Shown here piece by piece: positions 8,946 through 15,621 of a DNA stretch of 33,081 nt. Source of the stretch: Lautropia sp. (GTDB taxonomy: Bacteria > Pseudomonadota > Gammaproteobacteria > Burkholderiales > Burkholderiaceae_E). The notes under the pieces were generated by a model. That model was given only the letters and a program-made list of their open reading frames with translations. It was not told the DNA's origin and made no database searches. The position numbers and the translations under genes were made by a program. Each line of letters begins with the position of its first letter. Within the stretch, counting starts at the first letter, position 1. The stretch spans positions 1 to 33,081 of the forward strand of contig JAUNLD010000034.1 of assembly GCA_030532425.1 (NCBI GenBank), in the 5' to 3' direction.

Positions 8946-9848
8946 GCGGTCTCCTGGTGGGTGAGAGCGGGACGCTGTCGGGGGACGGCGCCGTGAATCG
9001 TGTGCCGTGGCCGGTGCAGGCCCGGGGCACCTGCTGGCGGCCGTGCGGCCAGCCGGGGGCTGGATGGCCGGTAGGGAAGGCTGCCCGGCTTCCTGACGGG
9101 CTGGGGCCGGCTGGCGGAGGCGCCCGGTGCTCCCGGCGGGCCGAAGCAGGTGGCCCGCCCGCAGGCTGGCGGACTGCCTGGGCTGCTCCGAAGGCGGCTG
9201 TACGGGCCAGACCGGCGGCCCCGATACGGCGTGAAGAGCGGGCTGGCAAGGGATCGGCCATGTCCGGTGGGCTGTGGGCGCCTGCCGGGCAGGACGCCAG
9301 GTTGCCGGCGCAGCCAGGCCGACGCAGGCCGGGACCGGTCCGTCAGCCTGGCTGCGCCCGTGCGCCCCTGCCGTGCACCCCTGGATTGCAGGCCTGCCGC
9401 GGTTCCGGGGAGGCTGCCCTGTGCACCATCGCGGGCGGCATGCACGCCGTGCGGCGACCCGGCCCGGAGCATCGGCAGGCCGCTGGCCGAAGTCATGATG
9501 CCGTGTTTCAGGGGGGTTTGTTGCAATACCGAGGCAGTTTGTAGTGGCATTGTGTGCCCAGCCCTGGTGGTGGGGCGCGGGTGTCATGGCTGACTGGCCA
9601 CGGGTTTCCCCTGATTTGCGTGCGCACCGACCGGGTCGGAACATCCGGGGGCGTCCTGCCGCCGGTCACCCCTGTTTTCCGGCGTCCGGCATGACGCAAC
9701 ACGCATCTGACGGGCGGTCGGCGTCGTACAATCGCCGGCATCATCCTGTCGTCGGCTGCCTGCAACAGGGGGCTTGCCGATGCCTGCAGCCGTTGTTCAC
9801 CCGATCTCCTTGGGCCTTGCCCCCGGCCCTGTTGCCACGAGTCTCATC
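8946..9848. other. 0.9-kb region without a convincing gene, between divergent betB and ABC transporter genes
   Basis: This stretch is very GC-rich and open in several frames on both strands, but none of the translations resembles a known family: they are rich in Gly, Pro, Arg and Ala, as expected from noncoding GC-rich DNA. In particular no BetI-type TetR repressor is seen. The end near the transporter is less GC-rich and has a TACAAT hexamer at 9727-9732 that could be a -10 box, with no good -35. The region must hold the promoters of both divergent operons; I could not place them firmly. Confidence 0.6.
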
Positions 9849-10619
9849 ATGAAAATCATGCGCACGGTTCTTGCTGGTGTTGTCCTTGCTGTTGCCGCAT
9901 CAGGCGCCCAGGCCCGCCCCTGGGCCGACATCCAGAAAAGCGGCACGCTGATCGCCGCCACCGGCGGTGACCTGAAGCCCTTCAACTACTTCGAGGGCAA
10001 GAAGCTGACCGGCTTCGAGGTGGAGCTGACCGACGCCATCGCCCAGCGCATGGGGCTGAAGGTCGAGTGGAAGGTGCTGAGCTTCGATTCGCTGCTGGCC
10101 GGCCTGCAGCGCGATCGCTGGGATCTGGCGATCTCCTCGCATGGCGTGACCGAGGAGCGGGCCAGGGTCGTGGACTTCTCCGACAACCACTATTGCGGTG
10201 GCGCCACCATAGTGGCGAAGGACCCGGCCATCAGCCGGAAGGCCGACCTGGCCGGCAAGACCGTGGCCGTGCAGACGGGCACCACCTTCCTCGCAGCCAT
10301 GCAGCAGGACAAGTCGATCGGCTCGGTGCGCAACTTCCCGCAGGACCGTGATGCCCGCGCCGCGGTCGTCAGCGGCCGGGCCGATGCCTGGGTGACGGAC
10401 AAGTTCGTGGCACTGGAGGCGATCAAGCTGATCCCCGAGGCCGGCCTGAAGATGGGTGAGCAGCTCTTCGTCGAGCGGATGGCCGCTGCCGTGGCCAAGG
10501 GCAACACCGAGCTGCTGGCGGCCTTCAACAAGGGGCTGGCCGAGGTGATGGCCGACGGCACCTACGAGAAGATCTCGAAGAAGTACTTCGACGCCGACAT
10601 CCGTTGCCAGGCCGAGTGA
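9849..10619 (+). CDS. Amino acid ABC transporter substrate-binding protein (family 3)
   Basis: From ATG 9849 this is a 256-residue periplasmic binding protein. Residues 1-22 are a Sec signal peptide (MKIMRT, hydrophobic VLAGVVLAVAAS, cleavage around AQA-RP). The mature domain starts with SGTLIAATGGDLKPFNYFEGKKLTGFEVEL, the standard opening of family 3 (polar amino acid) binding proteins, and continues with VEWKVLSFDSLLAGLQRDRWDLAI and LAGKTVAVQTGTT. A longer frame begins at 9774, but the ATG chosen places the signal peptide correctly. It is followed 39 bp later by the permease. The ligand is probably an amino acid or related amine. Divergence from the bet operon invites a link with choline or betaine, but the family argues for amino acids. 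Confidence 0.92.
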   Translation: MKIMRTVLAGVVLAVAASGAQARPWADIQKSGTLIAATGGDLKPFNYFEGKKLTGFEVELTDAIAQRMGLKVEWKVLSFDSLLAGLQRDRWDLAISSHGVTEERARVVDFSDNHYCGGATIVAKDPAISRKADLAGKTVAVQTGTTFLAAMQQDKSIGSVRNFPQDRDARAAVVSGRADAWVTDKFVALEAIKLIPEAGLKMGEQLFVERMAAAVAKGNTELLAAFNKGLAEVMADGTYEKISKKYFDADIRCQAE

Positions 10620-10658
10620 GGCTGCCCCGATCCCTGCTGACCCTGCGCCCCCGCCACC

Positions 10659-11447
10659 ATGATTGATCTGTTTGCGAAGTGGCCGGCTGGCTGGTCCCGT
10701 CAGGGGCGCAGCACGCTGGCGATCGCCCTGGGCGTGGCCCTGTTGATGCTGGTGCTCTCCTTCATCGACGTGCCGCTGGCCCACCTGCCCGAGCCGATCG
10801 GCTCCAGTGCCGAACAGTTTGCCGAGGGCAGCCGCACCACGGTGATGCTGACGCTGGTCTCGGGGGTGTTCGGCCTGCTGCTGGGCGTGCTGGGGGCGCT
10901 GGGGCGGCTCTCGCGCGTGGCACCGGTGCGCTGGCTGGCCTCCTTCTACATCTGGGTCATCCGCGGCACACCGCTGCTGGTGCAGGTGCTTTTCGTGTTT
11001 CTGGCGCTGCCCGAGCTGGCGCCCTGGCTGAAGCTGAGCGATTTCAGCTCGGCCTGCGTGGCGCTGGCCTTCAATGCCGGCGCCTACAACGCCGAGGCCA
11101 TCCGGGCCGGCCTGCTGGCCGTGCCGAAGGGACAGACCGAGGCGGCACGTTCGCTGGGGCTGTCGAAGTGGTACACCTTCAGGGACGTGGTCTTCCCGCA
11201 GGCCTTCAAGATCAGCCTGCCGGCCCTGGTCAACAACTTCATCGCGCTGCTGAAGGATTCCTCACTCGCCTACGCCATCGGCGTGGTCGAGCTCACCAAC
11301 GTGGCCAACCGCATCCAGTCGGCCACCTTCCAGCCCATCCCGGCGCTGGTCACGGCAGCCGTCATCTACCTGGTGCTCACCACGGTGCTGACGCAGATTT
11401 CCACGGCGGTGGAGCATCGGATGGATGTGGAGGATCGGCGCGCATGA
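10659..11447 (+). CDS. Amino acid ABC transporter permease (HisM/GlnP family)
   Basis: A 262-residue inner-membrane permease of the His/Glu/Gln/Arg/opine family. After an N-terminal hydrophobic helix (~22-38) the transport domain begins at [19 protein letters not shown]. It includes [20 protein letters not shown] and the EAA-loop region [22 protein letters not shown], which docks on the ATPase, then [23 protein letters not shown]. The spacing to the binding-protein gene is 39 bp. Its stop codon overlaps the ATPase start (ATGA at 11444-11447), so the two are translationally coupled. There is one permease only, so it presumably acts as a homodimer. Confidence 0.94.
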   Translation: MIDLFAKWPAGWSRQGRSTLAIALGVALLMLVLSFIDVPLAHLPEPIGSSAEQFAEGSRTTVMLTLVSGVFGLLLGVLGALGRLSRVAPVRWLASFYIWVIRGTPLLVQVLFVFLALPELAPWLKLSDFSSACVALAFNAGAYNAEAIRAGLLAVPKGQTEAARSLGLSKWYTFRDVVFPQAFKISLPALVNNFIALLKDSSLAYAIGVVELTNVANRIQSATFQPIPALVTAAVIYLVLTTVLTQISTAVEHRMDVEDRRA

Positions 11448-12211
11448 GCGATCAGGAAAAATTGCAGGACCAGAAGCCGCTGATCGTCGTGCGCGATGTC
11501 TGCAAGGCCTTTGGCCCGCACCAGGTGCTGAAGGATGTCAGTGCCGATTTCATGGCAGGCGAGGTGGCGGTCATTGTCGGCAGTTCCGGCTCGGGCAAGA
11601 GCACCTTCCTGCGGATGCTGAACCGGCTGGAGACGCACGACAGCGGCCGGATCACCATCGACGGCATCCAGGTCGACGACAACCGGCAGCATCTGGACGA
11701 GCTGCGCAAGGAAGTCGGCATGGTCTTCCAGCAGTTCAACCTGTTCTCCCACCTGACGGTGCTGGAGAACCTGACCCTCGCGCCGCGCCGGGTCCGGAAG
11801 CTCTCGAAGGCCGAGGCCGAGGAGCGGGCCATGACGCTCCTGAAGCGCGTGGGCCTGGCCGAGCATGCCCACAAGTACCCCTTTGCCCTCTCGGGCGGCC
11901 AGCAGCAGCGTGTGGCCATCGCCCGGGCGCTGGCCATGCAGCCGCGGGTGATGCTCTTCGACGAGCCCACCTCGGCACTCGACCCCGAGATGGTGCAGGA
12001 GGTGCTGGACGTGATGCGCCAGCTCGCGGCCAGCGGCATGACGATGCTGGTCGTCACGCACGAGATGGGCTTTGCCCGCGAAGTGGCCGACCGCGTGATG
12101 TTCTTCGACGAGGGCCGCATCGCCTTCCAGGCTCCCCCGGCCGAGTTCTTCGGCTGCCAGCACGACCACGCACGGGTCAAGGGCTTTCTCAGTCGGGTGA
12201 TGAGTCACTGA
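11444..12211 (+). CDS. Amino acid ABC transporter ATP-binding protein (HisP/GlnQ family)
   Basis: A 255-residue ABC ATPase with all motifs intact: Walker [10 protein letters not shown] (46-54), Q-loop VFQQFNLF, signature LSGGQQQR, Walker [13 protein letters not shown] and the switch histidine in VVTHEMGFA. It is closest in style to GlnQ/HisP of polar amino acid importers. It starts with ATG 11444 overlapping the permease stop. The C-terminus reads [14 protein letters not shown]. The coding end and following bases (12192-12224) are repeated exactly at 15474-15506, on the other side of a cluster of toxin-antitoxin genes, so this gene's 3' end is the left boundary of an inserted or duplicated region. 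Confidence 0.95.
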   Translation: MSDQEKLQDQKPLIVVRDVCKAFGPHQVLKDVSADFMAGEVAVIVGSSGSGKSTFLRMLNRLETHDSGRITIDGIQVDDNRQHLDELRKEVGMVFQQFNLFSHLTVLENLTLAPRRVRKLSKAEAEERAMTLLKRVGLAEHAHKYPFALSGGQQQRVAIARALAMQPRVMLFDEPTSALDPEMVQEVLDVMRQLAASGMTMLVVTHEMGFAREVADRVMFFDEGRIAFQAPPAEFFGCQHDHARVKGFLSRVMSH

Positions 12212-12224
12212 GGGGCGGGCTTTC
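12192..12224 (+). repeat. Direct repeat, copy 1: 3' end of the ABC ATPase gene
   Basis: These 33 bases, from the codons for the last residues (RVMSH) through the stop codon and 13 bp beyond, are identical to 15474-15506. Weaker similarity extends about 30 bp upstream into the coding region. The copies bracket the AbiE-type and PIN-type toxin-antitoxin genes. Confidence 0.9.
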
Positions 12225-12345
12225 TGGCGGCCGGCATGAGGGAGCGTTTCCGGTGCCGATGGTGATGTACCCCGATTGATCGGCAGGTGGCTCACGGGTA
12301 GCCGCCATGTGCATGAATCAATGAGGAGAAAGAGAGGAGATCCAC

Positions 12346-13254
12346 GTGGCAAGGGGGAAGACCGCGGAAGTGCCGGACGAAGACCGTTTGCGCATCATCA
12401 AGCAGACCGTCATTCTGGCCATGTTCACGGATGATGAACTCTTCGATCAGCTGGTGCTCAAGGGCGGCAATGCGATGGATCTGATTCATCAGACCCATGC
12501 TCGGGCTTCCGTGGACGTGGATTTCTCCATGAGCGGAGATCTGGATAAGGAGGCTGTTCGGCCCCGCATCGAGCGGGCGCTGAAAGAAAGGTTCGCAGAG
12601 CAGGGGTATCTGGCCTTTGACATTTCCATGAGGGAAAAGCCGCGCAGCGGGTTATCCGAGGATCTGGCCCGGTTCTGGGGTGGCTACGAGATTGCATTCA
12701 AGCTCATTTCTCAGGTCAGAGCCAGAGAGCTCAAACAGGATCGGGAGGCGATGCAGCGGGAGGCGATCCGTCTGGCGGGTGTCAGCACGAGGTTTACCAT
12801 CGATATCAGCCGTCATGAATATACGGAGGGCAAGCAGGCTTACGAAATCGAGGGCATGACCATCTTCGTTTACCCGCCGGCCATGATCGTTTGTGAAAAA
12901 CTGCGGGCCATCTGCCAGCAGATGCCGGACTATGGCCCGGTGATCGGGCGTGACGGTGCCGGTTCCCAGCGAGCGCGAGACTTCATCGACATTCATGTCC
13001 TGCTGAATGACCCCCGTTTCCGGGTGGATCTTGCCGATCCAGGTGTTCAGGACATGCTGCGCAAGGTGTTTGAGGCCAAGCGTGTACCGCTGGGGTTGCT
13101 GGGCAATATCCGGGAGACCAGGCTCTTTCATGGCACAGGTTATCCGGGAGTGAAGGCGACCATGCGACCAGGCGTGCCTGTTTTCCCCTTCGATACTTAC
13201 TTCGACGCTGTCCTGGATGCCTGCAAGGCTTTAGAACCCCTCTGGCACGTATAG
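12346..13254 (+). CDS. AbiEii/AbiGii-family nucleotidyltransferase toxin
   Basis: A 302-residue protein of the AbiEii (DUF1814) nucleotidyltransferase-like toxin family. The key motif near the N-terminus reads LKGGNAM (38-44), then RASVDVDFSM (53-62): the GG and D57-x-D59 pattern that binds nucleotide and metal. Later family segments are YPPAMIVCEKLRAICQQ and RARDFIDIHVLL. Known members (AbiEii, MenT) transfer nucleotides to tRNA or other targets and halt growth. The start is GTG 12346, with AGGAGA a few bases upstream; no in-frame ATG precedes it. It lies 134 bp after the ABC ATPase gene on the same strand. The antitoxin-like gene converges on it and the two coding ends overlap by 24 bp, unlike the usual antitoxin-toxin operon. 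Confidence 0.88.
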   Translation: MARGKTAEVPDEDRLRIIKQTVILAMFTDDELFDQLVLKGGNAMDLIHQTHARASVDVDFSMSGDLDKEAVRPRIERALKERFAEQGYLAFDISMREKPRSGLSEDLARFWGGYEIAFKLISQVRARELKQDREAMQREAIRLAGVSTRFTIDISRHEYTEGKQAYEIEGMTIFVYPPAMIVCEKLRAICQQMPDYGPVIGRDGAGSQRARDFIDIHVLLNDPRFRVDLADPGVQDMLRKVFEAKRVPLGLLGNIRETRLFHGTGYPGVKATMRPGVPVFPFDTYFDAVLDACKALEPLWHV

Positions 13255-14118
13255 GCGCCAGCGTTCGTCATAGCGGTTCTTTCCCATGGCATGAGTGAGG
13301 TAGAAGTCCTGCTCCCTGGGGTAGCTTCGGAACAGCTCGATGGCGCTGGCCCTGTAGCCGGCGCGTTCCAGGTAGAAACCGATGGCCTGGTGATAGGGGT
13401 AATGGGGTTTCAGCCTCTTGTAGAGGGCGTTCATGGCATTGACGGAGACCCTGCCCAGGGCGGCCTCGAAGGCCTTGGCCACTTCATGAACACCTCCGGC
13501 ATAGACGGGGCGGATGACGATATCGATCAGCGTGCGTTCCAGACTGGTATAACGCAGATCAAGAGGCCGCTGGCCTCCCAGATTGACCTGATCGCTGATG
13601 ATGCCGGCCCCCTCATGGGCCATGGCATCCAGCAACACGACACGAACCCCCTCTTCCGGCACATCCGCCTGGTTGGTGGACTCCCTCATTGGCTTTCTGA
13701 AACTGGCGTCGATGTCAGCCTGACCGAGAAGAGGTAAGGCTTTGGGGGCACCCCGTTTCTTTTCCTGGCTCAGATAGAGTGTTTTGGGCACCTGCTCGGT
13801 CAGACCGTGCAGGCGAACAGCCGTGTAGTGGCTGTAGTAGCTGCCGGGTACGAGCTGAAGCAGTGTTTCCATCAGCGGAACCCTGCCCCAAGTGTAGCCC
13901 CTGATGGGACGTCGCACCAGATCAATGCTGATCTGGTGAAGCGCAGACTGCTCACGCAGGAAGTCGACAAAGACCTTCTGTGTCTCTTGCTTGCTCAAAC
14001 GCCAGAACCTTCGGTTTTTGCGAACAATATCCTGAAGCGCTGCTTCGCTGAGCACAGACGGACCTTCGGAAAAGGATCGTTCGATATCCGGCAGAGCGAT
14101 CTTCAGTCGTTCAGTCAT
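13231..14118 (-). CDS. AbiEi-like antitoxin of a type IV toxin-antitoxin pair
   Basis: A 295-residue protein resembling the AbiEi family: an N-terminal winged-helix-like region (about residues 15-90, with VLSEAALQDIVRKN and SKQETQKVFVDFLRE), then a conserved core with YYSHYTAVRLHGLTEQVPKTLYL, RPLDLRYTSLERTLIDIVIRP, YAGGVHEVAKAFEAAL, YPYHQAIGFYLERAGY and a C-terminal RYDERWRLYVPEGF. AbiEi proteins neutralise the AbiEii toxin and repress their own promoter through inverted repeats. Two perfect palindromes upstream fit that. There is no Shine-Dalgarno sequence before ATG 14118, and the predicted transcript start leaves only a ~30-base leader. Its 3' end overlaps the toxin gene tail to tail by 24 bp. 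The pairing with the convergent toxin is inference from family and proximity. Confidence 0.85.
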   Translation of the reverse strand: MTERLKIALPDIERSFSEGPSVLSEAALQDIVRKNRRFWRLSKQETQKVFVDFLREQSALHQISIDLVRRPIRGYTWGRVPLMETLLQLVPGSYYSHYTAVRLHGLTEQVPKTLYLSQEKKRGAPKALPLLGQADIDASFRKPMRESTNQADVPEEGVRVVLLDAMAHEGAGIISDQVNLGGQRPLDLRYTSLERTLIDIVIRPVYAGGVHEVAKAFEAALGRVSVNAMNALYKRLKPHYPYHQAIGFYLERAGYRASAIELFRSYPREQDFYLTHAMGKNRYDERWRLYVPEGF

Positions 14119-14129
14119 GTGCCATTAAA

Positions 14130-14161
14130 GTATCGTAAAGGCGTTAACGCCTTTACGATAC
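14130..14161. promoter_or_regulatory. 32-bp perfect palindrome, candidate AbiEi operator 1
   Basis: Each strand reads the same: arms GTATCGTAAAGGCGTT and AACGCCTTTACGATAC meet at 14145/14146 with no mismatch. The core GGCGTTAACGCC is shared with a second palindrome 80 bp away. It covers the -10 box of the leftward promoter for the antitoxin gene and ends 11 bp before its ATG. It fits autorepression by the AbiEi-like protein. Confidence 0.8.
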
Positions 14162-14183
14162 CATTTTGAACTTGTTTTGTCAA
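14155..14183 (-). promoter_or_regulatory. Sigma70-like promoter for the AbiEi-like gene
   Basis: On the minus strand, consensus TTGACA (14183-14178), a 17-bp spacer and TATCGT (14160-14155). The -10 box lies inside palindrome 1. Predicted transcription begins near 14148, about 30 bases before the start codon. Confidence 0.7.
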
Positions 14184-14216
14184 GAGGGTAAGTAATTGAA
14201 TCCATTGATAATCCTG

Positions 14217-14245
14217 TTGACATGACAAGGTTTTTGTATTACATT
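14217..14245 (+). promoter_or_regulatory. Rightward sigma70-like promoter with no intact gene directly after it
   Basis: TTGACA (14217-14222), a 17-bp spacer and TACATT (14240-14245). The -10 box overlaps the left edge of palindrome 2, mirroring the leftward promoter. Downstream there is only a 20-codon frame (ATG 14277, stop ending 14339) and then an antisense hipA remnant. The next real gene is the antitoxin of the PIN module near 14654, which has its own promoter. Confidence 0.65.
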
Positions 14246-14271
14246 AACAGGGCGTTAACGCCCTGTTAATG
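14242..14271. promoter_or_regulatory. 30-bp perfect palindrome, candidate AbiEi operator 2
   Basis: Arms CATTAACAGGGCGTT and AACGCCCTGTTAATG meet at 14256/14257 without mismatch. The core GGCGTTAACGCC equals that of palindrome 1; the outer arms differ, but both contain TAA/TTA blocks. It overlaps the -10 and start region of the rightward promoter. The two centres are 111 bp apart, so one protein could bind both and shut both promoters. Confidence 0.8.
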
Positions 14272-14367
14272 CTTATATGATGTGTGCCAGATATCGTACG
14301 GGGGGTGACTTGATTGCCCATGCTGCCAGCACTTCATGACGTTCTTCGGGCGGCTGCAGGGCCGGCT

Positions 14368-14620
14368 TCATGTGCCAGCTGGCAGCATGTGCTGGACGGC
14401 TTTCATCAGCCTCCTGATCGTGGTCTTTCGGATCGGAGGATCCTGGGCCAGTGCCATCAAACTATCTGTCAGGGCTTCGGCTATCCGCTGCTGACGTGGG
14501 CCGATGGCAGCCCATCGCGTTGCTGCAGGCCGTCGCGGGATGGGAGCAGGCTCAAGCGCGGATGCGTCTTGCGATGAGGCGTCATTGCCAGCTGCTTGAA
14601 GGAGTCCACCGAGGAGACGT
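14368..14620 (-). pseudogene. Decayed 3' end of a hipA gene
   Basis: On the minus strand the last ~40 codons read PRQQRIAEALTDSLMALAQD, then PPIRKTTIRRLMKAVQHM. They match the C-terminus of the intact HipA encoded at 15622-16848 (PRQRAEAIIDRMLTQADSLM, then ALAQDLPIRKATIRRLMKTV), with a short internal deletion. At DNA level 14374-14460 matches 15634-15720 with only a few differences (57 of 60 in 14401-14460). Further upstream the frame stays open to about 14620 with at best faint HipA similarity, and there is no start codon. It is a remnant, not a gene. The differences suggest it came from a related hipA rather than a very recent copy. Confidence 0.8.
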
Positions 14621-14641
14621 ACAATTGATAATCAAGTGTAC
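14596..14641 (+). promoter_or_regulatory. Promoter and operator of the PIN-type toxin-antitoxin module
   Basis: TTGAAG (14596-14601), an 18-bp spacer and TACAAT (14620-14625) form a good sigma70-like promoter. An almost perfect 23-bp palindrome covers 14619-14641: arms GTACAATTGAT and ATCAAGTGTAC around a central A, with one mismatch. It overlaps the -10 box and start point. That is the usual place for autorepression by a VapBC-type complex. Confidence 0.65.
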
Positions 14642-14653
14642 GTCAGTCTGTTC

Positions 14654-14905
14654 ATGCAAACCAAGCTCACCCTGCGGCTGGATGCCGAGCTGATTGCCAT
14701 TGCCAAGGCGCAGGCCCGGCGCAATGGCAAGTCGCTGTCGGCTTTTGTGGCCGACTATTTTGCACAGTTTGCGCCGCCACCCGAAGCGTCTTCACTGTCC
14801 CTGCCGCCCATCACATCGTCGCAGGTGGGCGTGCTGAGAAAAGGCAACGCTGCTCCCCTCGATGAGGCCGATTACCGGCGCCATCTGGAGGACAGATACC
14901 TGTGA
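14654..14905 (+). CDS. Small DUF6364/RHH-like antitoxin of a PIN module
   Basis: An 83-residue protein beginning MQTKLTLRLDAELIAIAKAQ, followed by ARRNGKSLSAFVADYFAQF. This is a short beta-strand followed by two helices, the ribbon-helix-helix pattern of DUF6364/VapB-type antitoxins. The C-terminal half (PPITSSQVGVLRKGNA and on to LDEADYRRHLEDRYL) is the flexible toxin-binding tail typical of such proteins. ATG 14654 is chosen because it places the strand at the N-terminus; an in-frame GTG at 14636 lies inside the operator palindrome. No strong Shine-Dalgarno sequence is visible. The stop overlaps the GTG start of the PIN gene (14902-14905). Confidence 0.85.
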   Translation: MQTKLTLRLDAELIAIAKAQARRNGKSLSAFVADYFAQFAPPPEASSLSLPPITSSQVGVLRKGNAAPLDEADYRRHLEDRYL

Positions 14906-15354
14906 GCCTGCTGCTGGATACCAACGTGATCCTGGATGTCTGGTTGCAGCGAGAACCGCATGTCGAGGACAGTGCGCGGGTGATGGCGCTGGTGGAAGAA
15001 GGCGAGGTTCGGGCAAGCCTGTGTGCCACCACGCTGACCACGCTGTTCTATCTGGGGCAGCGCGTCCTCGGTGCGGATGGGGCCCGTCGTCAGATCGAGG
15101 CATTGCTCAGGCTGTTCTCGGTGGCGCCGGTGAATCGGGCGGTGCTCAGCGAGGCACTGGGCAGCCGGTTCGCCGATTTTGAAGATGCGGTACTGCATGA
15201 AGCGGCGCGCCATGCGGGCTGTCAGGCGATCATCACCCGCAACACGGCCGATTTTGCCAGCGCATCACTGCGCATCCACACGCCAACCCAGTATCTGCAA
15301 ATGCACCGGATGAGCCTGCATGAGAAAGCAGCCCGGTATCGTTCAGAGGGCTGA
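14902..15354 (+). CDS. PIN-domain ribonuclease toxin (VapC-like)
   Basis: A 150-residue PIN-domain protein. The acidic metal-binding residues are visible: D6 in LLLDTNVILD, the DFEDAVLHEAA segment (D92, E94, D95), and D117 in ITRNTADF. VapC-type toxins cleave tRNA or rRNA and are silenced by the antitoxin encoded just upstream. The GTG start at 14902 overlaps the antitoxin stop, so translation is coupled. The protein is somewhat longer than the ~130-residue VapC norm, with a C-terminal HTPTQYLQMHRMSLHEKAAR extension. The active site looks intact. It lies between the hipA remnant and a duplicated end of the ABC ATPase gene. Confidence 0.92.
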   Translation: MSLLLDTNVILDVWLQREPHVEDSARVMALVEEGEVRASLCATTLTTLFYLGQRVLGADGARRQIEALLRLFSVAPVNRAVLSEALGSRFADFEDAVLHEAARHAGCQAIITRNTADFASASLRIHTPTQYLQMHRMSLHEKAARYRSEG

Positions 15355-15440
15355 GGGAGATCCAGAAAAGGCCAGGGGCGACGACACTTCTGGCTGCGCC
15401 AGAGCCTGTGCCGGTTCTGAACTGAGGTCTCTCTGCTGCG

Positions 15441-15506
15441 GGCAGGACAACGCCCACGTCAAGGTGTTTTTCTGTCGGGTGATGAGTCACTGAGGGGCGG
15501 GCTTTC
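15441..15506 (+). repeat. Direct repeat, copy 2: orphan 3' end of an ABC ATPase gene
   Basis: In frame this reads DNAHVKVFFCRVMSH and stop, against [15 protein letters not shown] and stop in the intact ATPase. The last 33 bp (15474-15506) are identical to 12192-12224, while the upstream part has diverged. No ATPase gene precedes it, so it is a fragment left by duplication or recombination. It marks the right border of the AbiE/PIN segment. Confidence 0.85.
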
Positions 15507-15621
15507 CGCCAGTTCATGTTGGCCAGTCAGGACGGGAGCGAGATCACCCGCGCGAGGCGCCTCGTCAGCATGTGGCCAGTGTGGGGGGCGAATCAGCACA
15601 TGACACGTTCCATCATGACCG

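Noticed and set aside
5610-8996. A 1128-codon plus-strand open frame antisense to betA and betB
   Set aside because: It is the shadow of the codon bias in betA/betB. The translation is low-complexity Gly/Val/Ala/Asp-rich with no family match, while the opposite strand encodes two intact enzymes.
8942-9550. A 202-codon minus-strand open frame upstream of betB, in the place where betI would be expected
   Set aside because: The translation is Gly/Pro/Arg-rich without any TetR helix-turn-helix or other motif. Frames of similar length exist on the other strand; this is typical of GC-rich noncoding DNA.
14451-14693. An 80-codon plus-strand frame (segment WQPIALLQAVAGWEQAQARM) overlapping the hipA remnant
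   Set aside because: It looks helical and was considered as a gene fragment, but the opposite strand shows clear HipA homology over the same bases and the frame runs into the antitoxin gene, so it is most likely a shadow.
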